This document shows positions 43,401 to 55,097 of a stretch of DNA of 64,000 bases, piece after piece. The stretch comes from Armillaria gallica. Taxonomy: Eukaryota > Basidiomycota > Agaricomycetes > Agaricales > Physalacriaceae. A model generated the notes under the pieces. That model saw only the letters and a list, made by a program, of their open reading frames with translations. It was not told where the DNA came from and did no database searches. The position numbers and the translations under genes are program-made. The stretch is taken from NCBI GenBank assembly GCA_037576215.1, contig JBANDB010000004.1, positions 4,712,001 through 4,776,000 on the forward strand, given 5' to 3'. Each line of letters opens with the position of its first letter. Position 1 is the first letter of the stretch.

Positions 43401-46400
43401 AGTGTGAGTAGCTGTCTGTAGGTTAGAGAAGGTTTCTACAATACTGCTGTGAATCTGCCAGTCAGTTGTAGCTCTCATTTACCACCTTCTTAGATTATGG
43501 ATTCTGCTTAATCATCTGTATGTATCTTGAAGCACATCTCTGAATGTTTATTAGTGGTGTATCTCTATTTCAACAACCTTCTTGATGTTAGTAGCTGTCT
43601 ACAGGTTACAGAAGATTCCTAAAACATTATTGTGAATCTACCAGTCAATTGTGACCCTCATCCACCACCTTCTCAGCTTATGGCTTTTGTTTAGACATCT
43701 GTATTGTTTCTCCAAGCACATCTGTGAATGTTTATTAATAATGTATTTCTATTTTAGCAACCTTCTTGGTATAAACAGCTGTCTGCAGATTACAGAAGGT
43801 TTCTACAATACTGCTGTCAATGTGCAATTCAATTGTGGCTCTCATCTATCACTCTCTTAGATTATAAATTCTGTTTGATTATCTATATGTGTTTTAAAGG
43901 ACATTTCTGAATATTTATTAGTAATGTATCTTTATTCCCACAACCTTCTTGATGTGAATAGCTTTCTGCAGGTTACAGAAGATTTTCACCATACTGCTGT
44001 GAACCTGCCAGTCAATTGTATCTCTGATCCATAATATTTCCAGCTCATAATTTCTACTTGAACATCCTTACTGTTGTTTTAAATACATTTCTGAATGTTT
44101 ATTAGTAATGTGAGTCTGATCCAGCAGTCTTCTTAGTGTGAGTAGCTGTCTGCAGGTTAGAGAAGGTTCCTACAATGCTGCTGTTAAGTTGCAATTCAAT
44201 TGTAACCCTCATTCCTCACCTTCTTAGATTATGAATCCTGCTTGGACATTTGTACTGTTTCTCCAAGCATATCCTTGAATGTTTATTAGTGATGTATCTT
44301 CAATTCAGTAACCTTCTTGGTATGAGTAACTGTCTGCAGGTTATAAAAGATTCCTACAATACTACTATAAATCTGCCAGTCAATTGTGGCTCTCATCCAC
44401 AACCTTCTCAGCTTATAGCTTCTGCTTAAACATCTATACTGGTTCTCCAAGCATATCTCTGAATGTTTATTAGTGATGTATCTCTATTCCATCAACCTTT
44501 TTGGTGTGAGTAACTGTCTACAGGTTATAGAATATTCCTATAATACTGCTGTGAATCTGCCAATCAATTGTGGATCTTATCCACCATCTTCTCAGCTTAT
44601 AGCTTTCATTTGGACATCTATACTATTTCTCCAAGCACATATCTGAATGTTTATTAGTGATATATTTCTATTTTAGCAACCATCTTGGTGTGAGTAACTG
44701 TCTACAGGTTACACAAGATTCCTATAATACTGCTGTGAATCTGCCAGTCAATTGTATCTTTCGACTGCAACATTTTCAGCTTATGATTTCTACTTGAACA
44801 TTTTTATTTTTATTTTAAACACATTTCTAAATGTTTATTAGTGATATGACTCTGATCCAGCAGTCTTCTTAATATGAATAGCTGTTTGCAGGTTAGAGAA
44901 GGTTCCTACAATACTGCTGTGAACCTGCCAGTCAGTTGTAGCTCTCATTCACCACCTTCTTAAATTATGGATTCTGCTTAATCATCTGTATATGTCTTGA
45001 AGCACATCTCTGAATGTTTATTAGTGGTGTATCTCTATTTCAACAACCTTCTTGATGTTAGTAGCTGTCTACAGGTTACAGAAGATTCCTAAAACATTAT
45101 TGTGAATCTGCCAGTCAATTGTGGCCCTCATCCACTACCTTCTCAACTTATGATTTCTGCTTGAATATTCTTATTTTTATTTTAAACACATTTCTAAATG
45201 TTTATTAGTGATATGACTCTGATCCAGCAATCTTCTTAGTGAGAGAGCTATCTGCAGGTTAGAGAAGGTTCTTACAATACTGCTGTGAACTTGCAATTCA
45301 ATTATAGCCCTCATCCATCACCTTCTCAGATTATAGATCCTGCTTGGTCATTTGTATATGTCTTAAAGCACATTCCTGAATGTTTATTAGTGATGTATCT
45401 CTATTCCAGCAACATTCTTAATGTGAGTAGCTTTCTGCAGGTTACAGAAGATTTCTACCATACTGCTGTGAATCTGCCAGTCAATTGTATCTCTGATCCA
45501 CAATATTTTCAGCTTATAATTTCAGCTTGAATATTCTTACTATTGTTTTAAATACATTTCTAAATGATTATTAATGATGTGACTCTGATCCAGCAGTCTT
45601 CTTAGTGTGAGTAGCTGTCTGCAGGTTGGAGAAGGTTTCTACAATACTGCTGTTAAGTTGCAATTCAATTGTAATTCTCATCCATCACCTTCTTAAATTA
45701 TGAATCCTGCTTGGACATTTGTATTATTTCTCCAAACATATCCCTGAATGTTTATTAATGATGTATCTCTATTTCACCAACCTTCTTAATATGAGTAGCT
45801 GTCTACAGGTTATAGTAGATTTCTAAAATATTACTGTGAACCTGCTAGTCAATTGTGACCCTCATTCACCATCTTCTCAGCTTATGGCTTTTGCTTGAAC
45901 ATCTGTATTGTTTTTCTAAGCAGATCTGTCAATGTTTATTAATAATGTATTTCTATTTTAGCAACCTTTTTGGTGTGAGCAGCTATCTGCAGGTTACAGA
46001 AGGTTTTTACAATACTGCTGTCAATGTGCAATTCAATTGTGGCCCTCATCTATCATCTTCTCAGATTATAGATCTTGCTTGGTCATCTGTATGTGTCTTG
46101 AAGCACAACCCTGAATATTTATTAGTGATATATCTCTATTCCAGCAACCTTCTTAGTGTGAGTAGCTTTTTGCAGGTTATAGAAGATTTCTATCATACTG
46201 CTGTGAACCTGCCAGTCAATTGTATCTCTGATCCACAATATTTCAACTTATAATTTCAGCTTGAATATTCTTACTATTGTTTTAAATACATTTCTAAATG
46301 ATTATTAATGGTGTGACTCTGATCCAGCAACCTTCTTGGTGTCAGTAGCTGTCTGCAGGTTACAGAAGATTTCTACAATACTGCTATGAATCTTCCAGTC

Positions 46401-46575
46401 AATTGTGGCCCTCATTCATCACCTTTTCAGATTATGGATTCTGCATCATCATCTTTATTGTTTCTTCAAGCCACCTTTCTGAATATATATATTAGTAATA
46501 TTTATCTGTTCCAGCAACTTTTTTGGTGTTAGTAGCTGTCCACAGGTCACAAAAGATTCTTTCTTGAAGTACTGT
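40405..46575. repeat. Satellite array, about 34 monomers of about 183 bp with higher-order structure
   Basis: The block GTGTGAGTAGCTGTCTGCAG recurs near 40578, 40764, 40948, 41132, 41315, 41859, 42042, 42484, 42668 and on to 46527, at about 183-bp steps. Three monomer types are told apart by the segment after CAATTG: a GTGGCCCTCATCC type, a GTATCTCTSA type, and a TTGCAATTCAATTG / AGATTATAGATCCTGC type. They recur in fours. The same chance reading frame appears at 42917, 43651 and 45855, i.e. 734 bp and 3 x 734.7 bp apart. A shortened fused monomer occurs near 42150. Short ORFs inside are by-products of the repeat. Confidence 0.95.
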
Positions 46576-46913
46576 GGTACAAGAGTCAAGAGCCTGTTCA
46601 TATCTTCTATTATTTAAAGAAGCAAAATATACTTAAAACTTAACTAATCTCACTTGCTTAAAACACACTAAAAAAATAAATTTCACTACTCTTCTTTGTA
46701 TATCTGGCCATCTCTGAGCCTAGCATTGCAAACAGATTACCAGAAATTCTTCTTTTTTCTCACTTTTCATATAACCATTTTCTGTTTAGCATCTTTAGTA
46801 GATTTTTTATGTACTCCATATCATATTTGAAAATAGAGTAACTTCTATTGGAACCCTTTAGAACAGGTAATAACTCCTCTTGCATATTTAAATAATGTTG
46901 CAGATACAGATGT
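46576..46913. other. AT-rich gap after the satellite
   Basis: The last satellite fragment fades at about 46575. I see no gene or known repeat in this stretch. Confidence 0.35.
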
Positions 46914-46985
46914 GATGATCAGCTTAGGCTTCTGTGGCAACAGCAACACCCACTTAAAACAAAATTGGGTAATTAATGTTAACGA
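46914..46985 (+). repeat. Fragment resembling the 5' end of the A/B/C family
   Basis: TGATGATCAGCTTAGG followed by CTTCTGTGGCAACAGCAACA corresponds to the first bases of A (TGATGAGCCTAAGA, then CTTCTGTGGCAACAGCAACA). Similarity fades after GGGTAATTAATG. It may be the start of a related but distinct element. Confidence 0.45.
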
Positions 46986-48226
46986 GGCTGGTGACAGGCA
47001 CCCATGAAACTGTGCATGGCCTAACATGAACACACACAAAACTTATACTCAATCCCACAAAACATACACACATACAATCTCCTTAAGTGTGGAGGGGAGC
47101 AAGGATTTTAATTCCACTTGTGCACCAACAGTATCTCAAATTATTTTAGTGAGCTTGCTAGAACAATATGTGCAACAATATAATATTATCAAGCTGATCT
47201 CAAATTCTCTATCTCTTTGGAGCTTTTTATAAGAGAGCACGGTGAACCACACAACCCTCAAGGCAAAGGATATTTCAATAGTCAAAACACATGGATATGC
47301 AGATTCCCAAAATGACCAAGTTTGGTCAGTGAGCTCACTAAGTACAACCTGCTGCAAGATCTAATCTGTGTGTGACACCACCTTTCTCTTAGTTGCTAAA
47401 CCTGACTTCCAAACTCGTCATGATGGAGGCCCTTGGCACTCCCACTCAAATCTCAATTATTCTCAAAACCGTCCCCACAAGTCCTCACACACAGTGCGCT
47501 TGCCCTAACAATGATGCTGCAAGGTCCAACTGCACACACCTGTCACACTTTGTGCAACTACTAAAACAGCTCAATCTGACTGATTCCCTTGCAACTACTT
47601 CTAGACCTACATAGAGGCTAGCATAATGCAACTTCTCTTTCTTACACTGAACCAAAAAAGAAACAGAGCTTTCTCTCAGATGTAACCAAGTAAACCTCTC
47701 AAGACAGGCACAGCATCACTGCTTCTAAATCTCTTTCTTATCTCAAGTAAACTAAAGTTTGTATCCAAAATTTCTCTCTTATTCAATTTCTCTGTGAGTT
47801 TGCTAAACTTGTGTTGTAGCTGAGGCTCAAAGTCACTAACTCTTATGCAATGCAACAAGTCCAGATCCAAACTGAAACTTTATTGCATTACATAGGGGGT
47901 AGGTAGCTTGCTTAATACATGAAAATCTACTCTACTTATACTATGGGAGATTGATTGTTACAAATAGATTTTTAGTCATTCACTTCTTTTTTAGCTGGAT
48001 ATTCCTTGTCTGAGTCAGCACAGTGCTCTAGGCAGCATACCACTCATTCCTCTTTTTAGTTATCTTAAAGAGTTAAACAATGTTGATGTCACTCACTCTA
48101 GCAGCAGAGTAGCTCATGAGCATACACTCAATAGCTGCTTAATTCTTGATCACTGATCACACTTCATATTTGGCTTTCAGGTCTGCTCCAAAGGTGACAG
48201 CATCATATTCTAGACCCAGTAACTAA
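46986..48226. other. Unassigned repeat-derived sequence left of the palindrome
   Basis: No recognisable coding motif is present. From about 47980 the sequence probably belongs to the same unknown unit as the palindrome arm, because the arm's partner is cut off at 51074 by E4 and homology could have extended further. Confidence 0.3.
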
Positions 48227-48393
48227 GAAATGCTTTGGCTTTCCAGTCCACTCACTATTTCTATCAGCTGAAGCCTGTTTCTAGGCCATGCCCAGGGTTC
48301 TCTTGATTACCCTGTGCATGATATTATTTTTCTGGATCTCCAGGGACCACATGTCATAGATTACAGACATGTTGTTATCTAAATTAGTCTCGG

Positions 48394-50082
48394 TGATGGA
48401 CCTAAGACTTCTGTGGCAACGGCAACACCAACTCGGAATGAGATTGGTTAATTAACGTAGTAGCACGGCAATCAAGGCGATCGTGTGTGCGAGTGGTTCG
48501 GGGCACCTCCGTGCAGTAGAACAATTCCTCTATACGCAAGAATACACTGCGACTTTAAGTCTGCGAAGTAGTACTGCTTGGTAGTCGAGTACTAAATGCT
48601 ATGGCTTCAAGCCGGTAGGGATCTCTCGAAATGAGAGAGAACGAAAACGGGTATGACGTGAATACCCCGAATCCGTATGAGAAAACGTGCTGCGAGACTA
48701 GAAAACGTCGCTCGACGATAATCGGAGCGGGGTGAACGATGGAGAATAGACTAAACGGTCGGCAATAGTCTGTGGGCGAGCGAAGCGATGAGAAAACGGT
48801 GTGGGGACTGCGAGTGGCGAAATAAACGTGGAACGAGGTGCTGAGGGTAACTTGGCGAGAGAAAACGTGGAACTACGAAAACTGGTGGCGATACTGGTCC
48901 TATACGATGCGAGGGTGCTGAGTCGATGTCGAAACTGGTCTGGTACTGAGACGATCCTATCCTATGTCAAAACTAACCTTCAAGTCCACTCGAGGGACTG
49001 ATACTATACGAAAACTTGCTGAACTGATCCTAAGTCTGCTCTGAGACTACCCAAGTGGGCGATGATAACGATGGCGAAAGAGAAATGATAAAAACTCCAA
49101 TGGTGCGAAAGTGAAACGATGACGGCCTATAAAAGATAACGTGGACGAGGTATAGCGCGGCGATCACGTATTGGCACAGTATGAGCGTGCACCAATAGTG
49201 TTAAGAGCGAAGAGCGCGTAGCGAAGGACTCTTCACAGTTAAAAACCGTGGAATAACTCTGGTGAGCTCAAGAGTCGACGTGCAATCGAGAATATGCTGG
49301 TGTAAACGATATATTGCCGTAGAACGGTGAATAAATGTTGTTTACTGGCGATAGACTAGTGCGAGACGATAATTGACGTAGTCTGGGGTCGACTAGAGAT
49401 GAACTGCCTCTGAACTACGTTTTCTAACTAGTTTTTATACTACAAGTACGAATTTATAAATAGAGTATATATGCGAGACTTAGTAAGGCCGTAAAGCCTT
49501 GGCTTTGTAAAAATCGTAGGTAACATATGGTCCTTGGTCTTCTAAAGTAACAGCAACTTGTCGACGTTGCCGCGTATGGATGCGAACCGTATGGTTTTTG
49601 TTGAGCGATGCACGGATCGTTAGGTGCTGTTTAGCTGCGGATTACTGAGCGATAGTCGTCGTACTGAGGAATACGCGTGGGGCAACGTTTTCTTGAGGCC
49701 TTGGCGGAGTAACAGCCTTAGTAAACGCGGTCTGTAGTTGCCGTAGCTTTAATTATCGTAGCTGGGAGGGTACTCGAGTCAATCACGTCATTTTCATTAA
49801 GTGATCAATGAGCGCGTCAACTGGTGCTTCTGAGTGATGCATCAATTCCATATTGGGATGATTGTTGATCGAAGGTGCCTTGCCGTGATGAAGTACGGCA
49901 ATTATGATGCGTGGCAAGATGGGATGGATAACAAAGCGCGTAAGGAGTGGTTGCCGTAGGATGAAGGTGGTATCAATGTGCGTGCAATCATTGGTTTGCT
50001 GAAAGGCCGTTGAAGGGACAATAGCATTAATTAGCGGGCTAAATCCACGAATTCTGAGCGTACAGAGCCTGGAGGCTCATCA
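48394..50082 (+). mobile_element. B: 1.69-kb A/B/C-family element, youngest copy
   Basis: Ends TGATGGACCTAAG...AGGCTCATCA are flanked by a perfect 4-bp duplication TCGG (48390-48393 and 50083-50086). The opposite palindrome arm preserves the empty site (around 50910) and aligns with no gap once B and one TCGG are removed. It is CpG-rich, unlike A and C, so it is recent. The longest shared ORFs are below 70 codons. It contains AT-rich promoter-like runs around 49430-49470. It could be a solo LTR (TG...CA) or a non-autonomous DNA transposon. Confidence 0.9.
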
Positions 50083-50387
50083 TCGGCCCATGTACAAGCA
50101 CATCCCACTCCAGCTGAGTCCTCCATTGCAAACAGGTGGTTTGGCAAGCTAGCTTGCCCTTCAGCCTTGTTGTCATGCATGCCTGTAAGGTACAGTGCAA
50201 TGATGAAGTCCTTATGTTTTAATTCTGTTGCTTCTTTTTCTATTATAGAGCTCTCTACCTTGGTGACCTTGCTTCTTCACATGCCACTTGCCTTGTCAGC
50301 CCACTTGCGATGCCTCTGCATTGCTAATGTGTAAGATATGATATTTTTGCAAAATTACACCCTTAGACACACTATGGGCATGACAAC

Positions 50388-50606
50388 ATAGTAACATGGC
50401 AATCAAGGCAATCATGTGTGCAAGTGGGTTTGGAGCACCTCTGTGCACTGAATCAATTTCTCTATATGCAAGTATATACTGTGACTTCAAGTCAATAAAG
50501 GAGTACTGTTTGGCAGTCAAGTACTAGATGCTATGGCTATAAGCTGGTAGTGATCTCTTGAAATGAAAGAGGATAGAATCAGATATAACATGAATATCAT
50601 GAATCT
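50388..50606 (+). repeat. A/B/C-family fragment in the palindrome core
   Basis: It matches B at about 48460-48690 (for example GGCAATCAAGGC, AGTACTRMWTGCTATGGC) with CpG decay. Neither end of the element is present, so it is a fragment captured between the arms. Confidence 0.75.
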
Positions 50607-51074
50607 GTTGTCATGCCTGCAGCATGTCTAAGGATGTAATTTTGCAAAAATGTTATATCTTGCATGTTAGCAATGCAGAGGCATCACGAGCAGGCTAACA
50701 GTGCAAGTGGCATGTGAAGAAGCAAGGTCACTGAGGTAGAGAGCTCTATGATAGAAAAAGAAGCAATAGAATTAAAACATAAGGACTTCATCATTGCACT
50801 GTATCTTATAGGCATGCATGGTAACAAGGCTGAAGGGTGAGCTAGCTTGCTAAACCACCTATTTGCAACAGAGAATTCAACTTCAATGGGATGTGCTTAT
50901 ACATGGACTGAGGCTAATTTAGATAATGACATGTCTGTAATCTATGACGCATGGTCCTTGGAGATCCAGAAAAACAATATCACATGTGGGGTAATCAAGA
51001 GAACCCCAGGCATGGCCTAGAAACAGACTTTGGCCAATGGAAATAGTGAGCAGGCTTGGAATCTGAAGCATTTC

Positions 51075-51462
51075 TATTATGCCTGGACTTGGGTGGAACA
51101 AGTAAGTGCAAGCCTAAGACAACCTTGCACTTCGGGTTGAGCCTCAGGGAGCGGCAATACTCGCAGACCATAAATGCAAGCGGTGAACGCATAGCAGGAA
51201 GTTTGAGAAGTAAGTCCAGTATGTATTAACTTAGCTCGAAGCTAGGGTATAAGGCTGAGAGCTAGACTACTTATATACTATTCATTTGGTTCTATATATA
51301 AATGGTTCATGTGGTTGTTGTACGATAACTGTCAGGAAGGCTGTCAGTCCCCTGGCAGCTGAGCAGGAGTGCTGAAGTCATTCAGTTTAGTACTGGTAAC
51401 CGCATGTATGCTGAGGTGCCAAGATAAGATAAGATAAGGAAAAAAAAAGAAAAATTGTAACA
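51075..51462 (-). repeat. 3' LTR of E4 (388 bp)
   Basis: On the minus strand it begins TGTTACAATTTTTC and ends CAGGCATAATA, a decayed form of IE's GGGCATAACA. GATAA repeats lie at 51421-51440. AGCTTCGAGCTAA, identical to IE's self-primer, is present (complement of about 51232-51244). The flanking internal sequence is the G-rich polypurine tract (complement of 51463-51475). Confidence 0.85.
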
Positions 51463-51864
51463 TCACCCCCTCATTAAGGCAGGCATCCCAACTGTCATTA
51501 TGCTCGAGTCCCCGTTTACATCACTGCAATGCCGGACACAACATTAGTGCCACAGCCTAAACGTCTGCGATTCTCTTTTCTTTATCCTTATATGGAAAGG
51601 CCAAACGAAGAGGAGGAATTTCATGTAGGTGGTTGTAGGAGAGGTAAGGGGTTCTTTTGCGTTCTGACTGCCATTAAGGCTGGTCGTTGTTCAAGTCGCT
51701 CCATGTCAAATTCCAGTACTCTTGGATGAGGTCCCTTCAGACATTGATGTCTGAGTCCTTTACCCATTTCTGTTTCCTGTCAAGTCACTGGGCGAGATAG
51801 TACCTTGTCCCGTCTTTGTATCTGAAGTCGAGGATCATGGTTATGCATTTGTTTTCATCCTTGG
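51463..51864 (-). other. E4 3' untranslated region or decayed C-terminus
   Basis: This lies between the chromodomain and the LTR. Short frames on the minus strand are broken. The last 30 bases next to the LTR (complement of CATTAAGGCAGGCATCCCAAC) are conserved with IE, D and E2. Confidence 0.45.
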
Positions 51865-52162
51865 TTACAATTTTGGGTGCATTGACTCGTCAGGCATGGC
51901 TGACCTTGTCTTCGTATTCCTTGATCGCTTCCTGTGCATTTCCCATTTCCTTGTCTCTGACCCAAGAGTTATGCTCTCGTGTCCATCCCTTCCACTTAAT
52001 GAAGTAATTGATGACTTTTTGTGATTTCTATCCTTGTTTTCCGTGGACTGTGCAGGGTCGAGAGTCAAGGACCTCTTCAATTTTGTATTCTTCCTCATCT
52101 TCAATGAGGTCGGGTGGTGGTGGAGGCAGTAGTTCCTGGTTAGGGAAGGCTGGTGGTGTGTA
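51865..52162 (-). pseudogene. E4 integrase tail and chromodomain
   Basis: On the minus strand a frame holds the Pro-rich integrase end (complement of 52110-52160, PPAFPNQELLPPPPPDLIED-like) and then a chromodomain whose YF-KWKG-type core lies at about 52010-51960. The listed frame is shifted relative to it. Coding is cut at 52162 by the junction with D. Confidence 0.6.
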
Positions 52163-52487
52163 ACCTTGGTGCTAAACCGAACAACTTCAATGTTTCCCCT
52201 CAGATGCCTGGTTACAAGACAACTTCCATTCATCGAACAACAGATTGACACATGGACACATTTATATATAGAATTGGACAAACAGTATATAAGTAGCACA
52301 GCTCTCAGCCATGTACCCTAGCTTCAAGCTAAGTTTAACCTTACGGACTTCACTCCTCATGCTCGCCGAGAGTCTAAGTGTTATACCACCTCACTGTAGC
52401 AAACACCACGGTTCCATCGTCCTACCCAAAGTGAGAGGCAGTGGTCATTGGACACCTTGTTTGTTATTCCCAAGTCTGTCCATAACA
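52163..52487 (+). repeat. 5' LTR of D (325 bp, left end missing)
   Basis: It aligns with 60140-60457 of the 3' LTR, starting at ...CACTGAGG/ACCTTGG-TGCTAAAC. TATATAAG is at 52286-52293. The self-primer AGCTTCAAGCTAA (52320-52332) pairs with TTAGCTCGAAGCT (52489-52501) at 12 of 13 bases, the mismatch being a CpG decay. Confidence 0.88.
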
Positions 52488-52550
52488 ATTAGCTCGAAGC
52501 TTTTTACTTTGCCTTCCCCCATGCAAGCCGCCAGGATAGCACCCCTTTCA

Positions 52551-53750
52551 ATGACCCCTGACTTGACCAATGAACAAACTATCACACTAAGCTCCACCAT
52601 CATCAGAGCCACCTTCCTTTGCCTTTGCACAGCAGCACTCGTCCTCATATATGTGGAACAGATCAGAAGCTTCCTCCATTGACGAGGGGTACTGGTAGTC
52701 CCACTGCTGACCCCCATACCAGCCCACTATGTCGAACTCCCCGACTCGACCCCACAACCATCCAGCCAGGGCTTAGAGCACAGAATGCAACCACCAGGAA
52801 CTGGCAAAGAGAGACGGTGACTGTCTACTTTGAATCCAACCAGGAGTTCTTTGAGAGTAGGGAGGAACCTCGACCCATACCTATCGCATCCACAAGCACA
52901 GCCCCCCCAACAGAACTACACATACTACAGCCTGAGATCTCTGACGCTGACCTCCCACCCTATACCCCAGGAACCAGGGGAGGAGCAAGGGAAAGACTCC
53001 GAAGGGTTCTCCCCCTCTCTGGGAGCTGGCCTATACGAGTATGAGAACCCATTGGGAATGCCCGCTAGCCCATTGAGTCAGACAGTGATCCTGATATCCC
53101 AGTTATCACCATCACAGACAGACAAATTTCATACACCCCTGACATCCCCTGAAATGTCTCCTCTGAACCCATCCAAGTCGGCATACCACAGGAACCACCC
53201 CCATGAAACAACAACAACCCACTTAACCCCATGGTAGGGATTACCAGTGGCCTGCTCTTTCAAATGCCGACATCAGAATCCTAGGACCCACGCATAGTGA
53301 GGCCTGGGAATTACAGTGGCAGGACCTTGCCCAATGAGGTGGGGACCAACTCTTCAACAGAGAGAGCATGGACTACTATCTCACCACTGATCGAGGGAAT
53401 CCGCTTCCTTGATACAGAAGAGACCACATCATTGATGCCAGGATATTCGTGAACCAAAACAGAACTGAATACCCCCCCGTCTGTGGGCTGATTGGTCCAA
53501 CACATCTGACCCCACAACAAACAGGAACAGAATGCCCTGGAATTTGCCCTCCTACCTCTCGCACAGTTACAGGGGGACAGGTCAGACCTGGATGGGATGG
53601 CCGACGAGGACCGGCGAACATCCCTTTGAACTCCCTGGGGGGTTCCACTATGACCGGGCCATGTTTGGTCCAACCTTCATCCTCTTGACTAACCCAGAAG
53701 AGGTACTGGATTTCAACATCAGACCTCTTCCTGATTCGCCACCCACATGA
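52551..53750 (+). pseudogene. D ORF0: membrane-anchored leader
   Basis: An ATG at 52551 starts a 43-codon frame ending in TGA at 52680. It holds a hydrophobic helix (TITLSSTIIRATFLCLCTAA) then EQIRSFLH; past the TGA the frame continues RGVLVVPLL and PAHYVELPD, matching IE's RTGILIP and PRHYVDPY. Further frames carry ILGPTHSEAWELQWQDL and DYYLTTDRGNP (about 53280-53400), matched in IE, and MPWNLPSYLSHSYRGTGQTW (53532), not found in IE. Stops and frame changes make it inactive. Function is unknown. Confidence 0.55.
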
Positions 53751-53849
53751 AACCCGAGGTGACAGGACTATCGAAGGAGGATGACCAGCAGAATCATAGC
53801 AGGGATAGAGGGAATGGATGAAGAAGGGTCAGGCAGAGGATCAGCAGAA

Positions 53850-55097
53850 ATAACGGCTGCTCAACGCTTCGCCCAAATGAAGGAACAGATGGTGCAGATG
53901 CACAACGAGAACATGAGACTCCAAGAGGAGCTCATAGAGGCATGAAAAGGGAAGGGGAAACAACTGGATCGCAGACAACAGCCATGCCCAGGCCTGCAAA
54001 AGGACAGGTTCTCAGTCCCATGACCCCCTGGCTACACCAGACCCCTGCACGACAGCCCCCTAGGGACATGGAATCCCAACGATCCCCTGGAGATGATAGG
54101 AGTCAAACCCATCCTCATTAGAACCCTGAGACCCTTCAAAGGGGTGCACAAGGACATCGACTGCTTCCTCAGGGATTGTATGACCTATTTCAAAACCTTC
54201 CAACGATACTATCAGGGCATGCCATCCTTGATTATCCCTTTCGTCACTTCCCACCTTGAAGAAGATGCTGAGGACTGGTGGGTCCACCTGTGGGATGACT
54301 ACTGGTACATCCCACCAGAACCAGATTTCGACACCACCAATGAGGAAATTAGAGACTATGATGCGGGGCCCAGATACCGATATCCCTCATGGGACGACTT
54401 CGTGGAGTTATTCCGTGAACAGTTCAGAGACCCTGCCATTGAACTGGTACACAAGAAACAAATGGGAGAGCTCAAGATGGGGACAGATGCCACCCACATG
54501 TTCTTCCAAAAACTCGAATGAGAAGCCAAGTAGGTGAACCACCTCTCCAATGAGTCGGAAAACAGTGTCCTGGTGTGAGCCATTCGGAAGGGGATTCCCC
54601 CGAGCTATGAGAACACCATCACCAACATTGGCTTTGGTATTTTCTGGATATACCCAGAATGGAAACAACAAATCATCCAGATGTATGAGGAGTGCCAGAA
54701 GCAATGGGTCTTCGACCAGACCCAAGGAATCAAGCACTGCCAAGAGAAGTGACCCCCGGAGAATCAAAAGCAAGTTACTGCCACCAGCAGCAGAAATACT
54801 ACAGGTGGTGCAACAGGTTCCTTGACCCACAGAGGGGGAGGCCAGAAAAAGGGCCGTGACTCAGGGGGATGATGGATACCAATAATGCAGAAGACACGCG
54901 GTGGGGCAGGAATTCCCATGGAGATAGACTCAAAGAAGGCCAAGCAGTGCACAGAAGGAAGATGCTTCTGGTGTGATGAGAGGGGACATTTTAGCAAGGA
55001 TTGCCCCCATAAGGGAGAGAAATGGGAGGTGCACGCCATAGAGGTGGCATCGGAGCCACTCTCCGAGACAATGAAGGTAGAGGAGGTAAAAGAGTAG
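53850..55097 (+). pseudogene. D Gag with coiled coil, core and zinc knuckle
   Basis: The coiled-coil start is MKEQMVQMHNENMRLQEEL (about 53880). The gag core at 54093-54521 reads KPILIRTLRPFKGVHKDIDC, WWVHLWDDYW and RYRYPSWDDFVELFREQFRD. Past TGA codons near 54519 and 54577 the frame continues to IEMD-type sequence. The knuckle CFWCDERGHFSKDC lies at about 54964-55005 and the end is KVEEVKE-TAG at 55095. Each block aligns with IE. Confidence 0.8.

Larger units (their letters stand above)
48227..51074. repeat. Palindrome: two 468-bp inverted arms around a 219-bp core, left arm split by B
   Basis: The right arm is 50607-51074. The left arm is 48227-48393 plus 50083-50387. Without B and one TCGG copy both arms are 468 bp with no net gap. 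The differences are mostly transitions. In one frame both arms translate to similar protein (ELKHKDFIIALYL, then GMH and NKAEG; later SVIYDAWSLEIQKNNI), so each is a copy of an old coding fragment that I do not recognise. The core 50388-50606 is a piece of the A/B/C family. Confidence 0.8.

Noticed and set aside
40405..46575. CRISPR array
   Set aside because: Units are contiguous 183-bp monomers without unique spacers, in a fungal genome.
47393..47870. Short ORFs at 47393-47614 (+) and 47676-47870 (-) as host genes
   Set aside because: Under 75 codons, no domain, no conserved partner, inside repeat-derived sequence.
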